The notes under the pieces are model-generated. The model ran no database searches, had not been told where the DNA came from, and saw nothing but the letters and a program-made list of their open reading frames with translations. From Gorsachius magnificus (Eukaryota; Chordata; Aves; Pelecaniformes; Ardeidae), in the NCBI GenBank assembly GCA_034008185.1, contig CM067081.1, positions 150,008,258-150,072,257 on the forward strand: 64,000 bases of DNA, in the 5' to 3' direction. The position numbers and the translations under genes are program-made. Within the stretch, counting starts at the first letter, position 1. Each line of letters opens with the position of its first letter. Shown piece by piece: positions 63,378 to 64,000 of the stretch.

Positions 63378-63566
63378 CTGCTCCTGGGTCATCTTCTGCA
63401 GCTCTTTCTCCCAAGCTGCCCTGTCATCATCCAGGTGGTAGGAAGCCGGCGGGGTGAGTCCACGCAGAATCAGGGGGTCACGGTCATGGCAGAGGGCTGT
63501 CAGATGTCCAATGTACAACTTCAACTTACTGCGATTCTGATCAAGTTCTAAGAGGGGCTGAATTAT
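63378..63566 (-). CDS. Penultimate coding exon of a minus-strand gene (helical/coiled-coil protein)
   Basis: This internal exon of 189 bp (63 codons, phase 0 at both ends) is bounded by a polypyrimidine tract plus TTTCAG acceptor on its right and a CAG|GTGAGT donor on its left. It is open throughout in the frame that joins the terminal exon. The peptide starts IIQPLLELDQNRSKLKLY, passes through LTALCHDRDPLILRGL and a TPPASY turn, and ends in an acidic stretch followed by AAWEKELQKMTQEQ. Both ends look helical and charged, with a short Pro-containing break in the middle. Perfect splice sites, phase agreement with the downstream exon and a protein-like composition make it a real exon. I do not recognise the gene with confidence. 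The text resembles the C-terminal part of a conserved vertebrate coiled-coil or adaptor protein. Upstream exons lie beyond the window. Confidence 0.9.
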
Positions 63567-64000
63567 CTGAAATAAATAAGAGAACAGAGACAGTGAGGAA
63601 AAACCTGGGATCCAAGCAGTGGTGAAGGCAAAGATCAACCTCTAAGTTACAATCTTGTTCAGCTTCATACTGGAAGAAACCAGAACACCTTCCTTCCCCC
63701 CCAGAACTCCTATCCCATAAACCAGCAACCATCCAGTTCCCACAGAAAGTATTTGAAGAGCCATTTTTCATTTGTTTTGCAAAAATATAGAGCTCAAGTG
63801 CACAAATACATACCGGGAATCCCTCACTATGCCCTCCCACAGGAGCAGTGTGGTTCTAGGTGTTCGTGGGCATGCACTCAAAACTCCAGTGATACAAAAC
63901 TCTAAGGTTTACAGCTGATGAAAAATCAAGGAAGAATCAGGCTCTGTACCTCCACACCATAAAATGAGGCACTGAAGCTACAGGCACTGCTGATGTGCAC
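63567..64000 (-). other. Part of the next intron upstream in the same gene
   Basis: This is sequence upstream, in gene sense, of the acceptor at 63566. It begins with the pyrimidine-rich acceptor tract and then shows no open frame or splice pair that I can support. It continues past the window edge. Confidence 0.7.

Noticed and set aside
1..64000. CRISPR arrays, phage, operons or other prokaryotic systems
   Set aside because: No regularly spaced identical repeats with unique spacers and no compact gene clusters. The window is vertebrate DNA with introns and CR1 elements.
1..64000. Endogenous retrovirus or LTR element
   Set aside because: I found no paired LTR-like termini, primer-binding site or gag/pol/env-like frames. 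The retroelement coding fragments present are CR1.

Overview
This window is vertebrate nuclear DNA, almost certainly from a bird. Two lines of evidence support this. It carries several CR1 retrotransposon copies, two of them young and nearly identical, with the CR1 3' end of short repeats resembling ATTCTATG. It also has large introns with consensus GT/AG splice sites and long stretches without genes. Nothing looks prokaryotic: there are no operons, ribosome-binding sites or compact genes, and almost all open reading frames are chance ones. No new multi-gene system is visible.

Layout. From 1 to about 27.8 kb is non-coding DNA with moderate GC, homopolymer runs, a CTCF-like motif in a small GC-rich patch (1.88-2.04 kb), two decayed MIR-like SINE relics (about 8.7 kb and 23.4 kb) and CR1 copies at 10.3-10.8, 20.5 and 21.6-22.1 kb. 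From 27.8 to 29.2 kb is the main landmark. A degenerate tandem array with an exact 20-bp period leads into a strong CpG island of about 1.2 kb, with GC boxes, CGG/CCG triplet runs and candidate splice donors on both strands. It is the likely promoter and first exon of a gene I could not identify. From 29.2 to about 51 kb is again mostly non-coding, with old CR1-like relics (about 33.0 and 34.5 kb), a long (TTCCC)n array, a G12/C11 perfect palindrome and a GC-rich pentamer repeat.

The right end holds the only secure protein-coding sequence: the last two coding exons of a minus-strand gene (63378-63566 and 51285-51422). They are separated by an intron of 11,955 bp and both junctions are in phase 0. 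Together they give 108 residues of a mostly helical, charged C-terminus. I feel the sequence belongs to a conserved vertebrate coiled-coil or adaptor protein, but I could not name the family with confidence. The rest of the gene lies beyond 64 kb. Its 3' UTR must extend below 51.28 kb, but its end is not certain.

The region to the right of about 50 kb is visibly richer in A+T than the left half, as expected for long introns.
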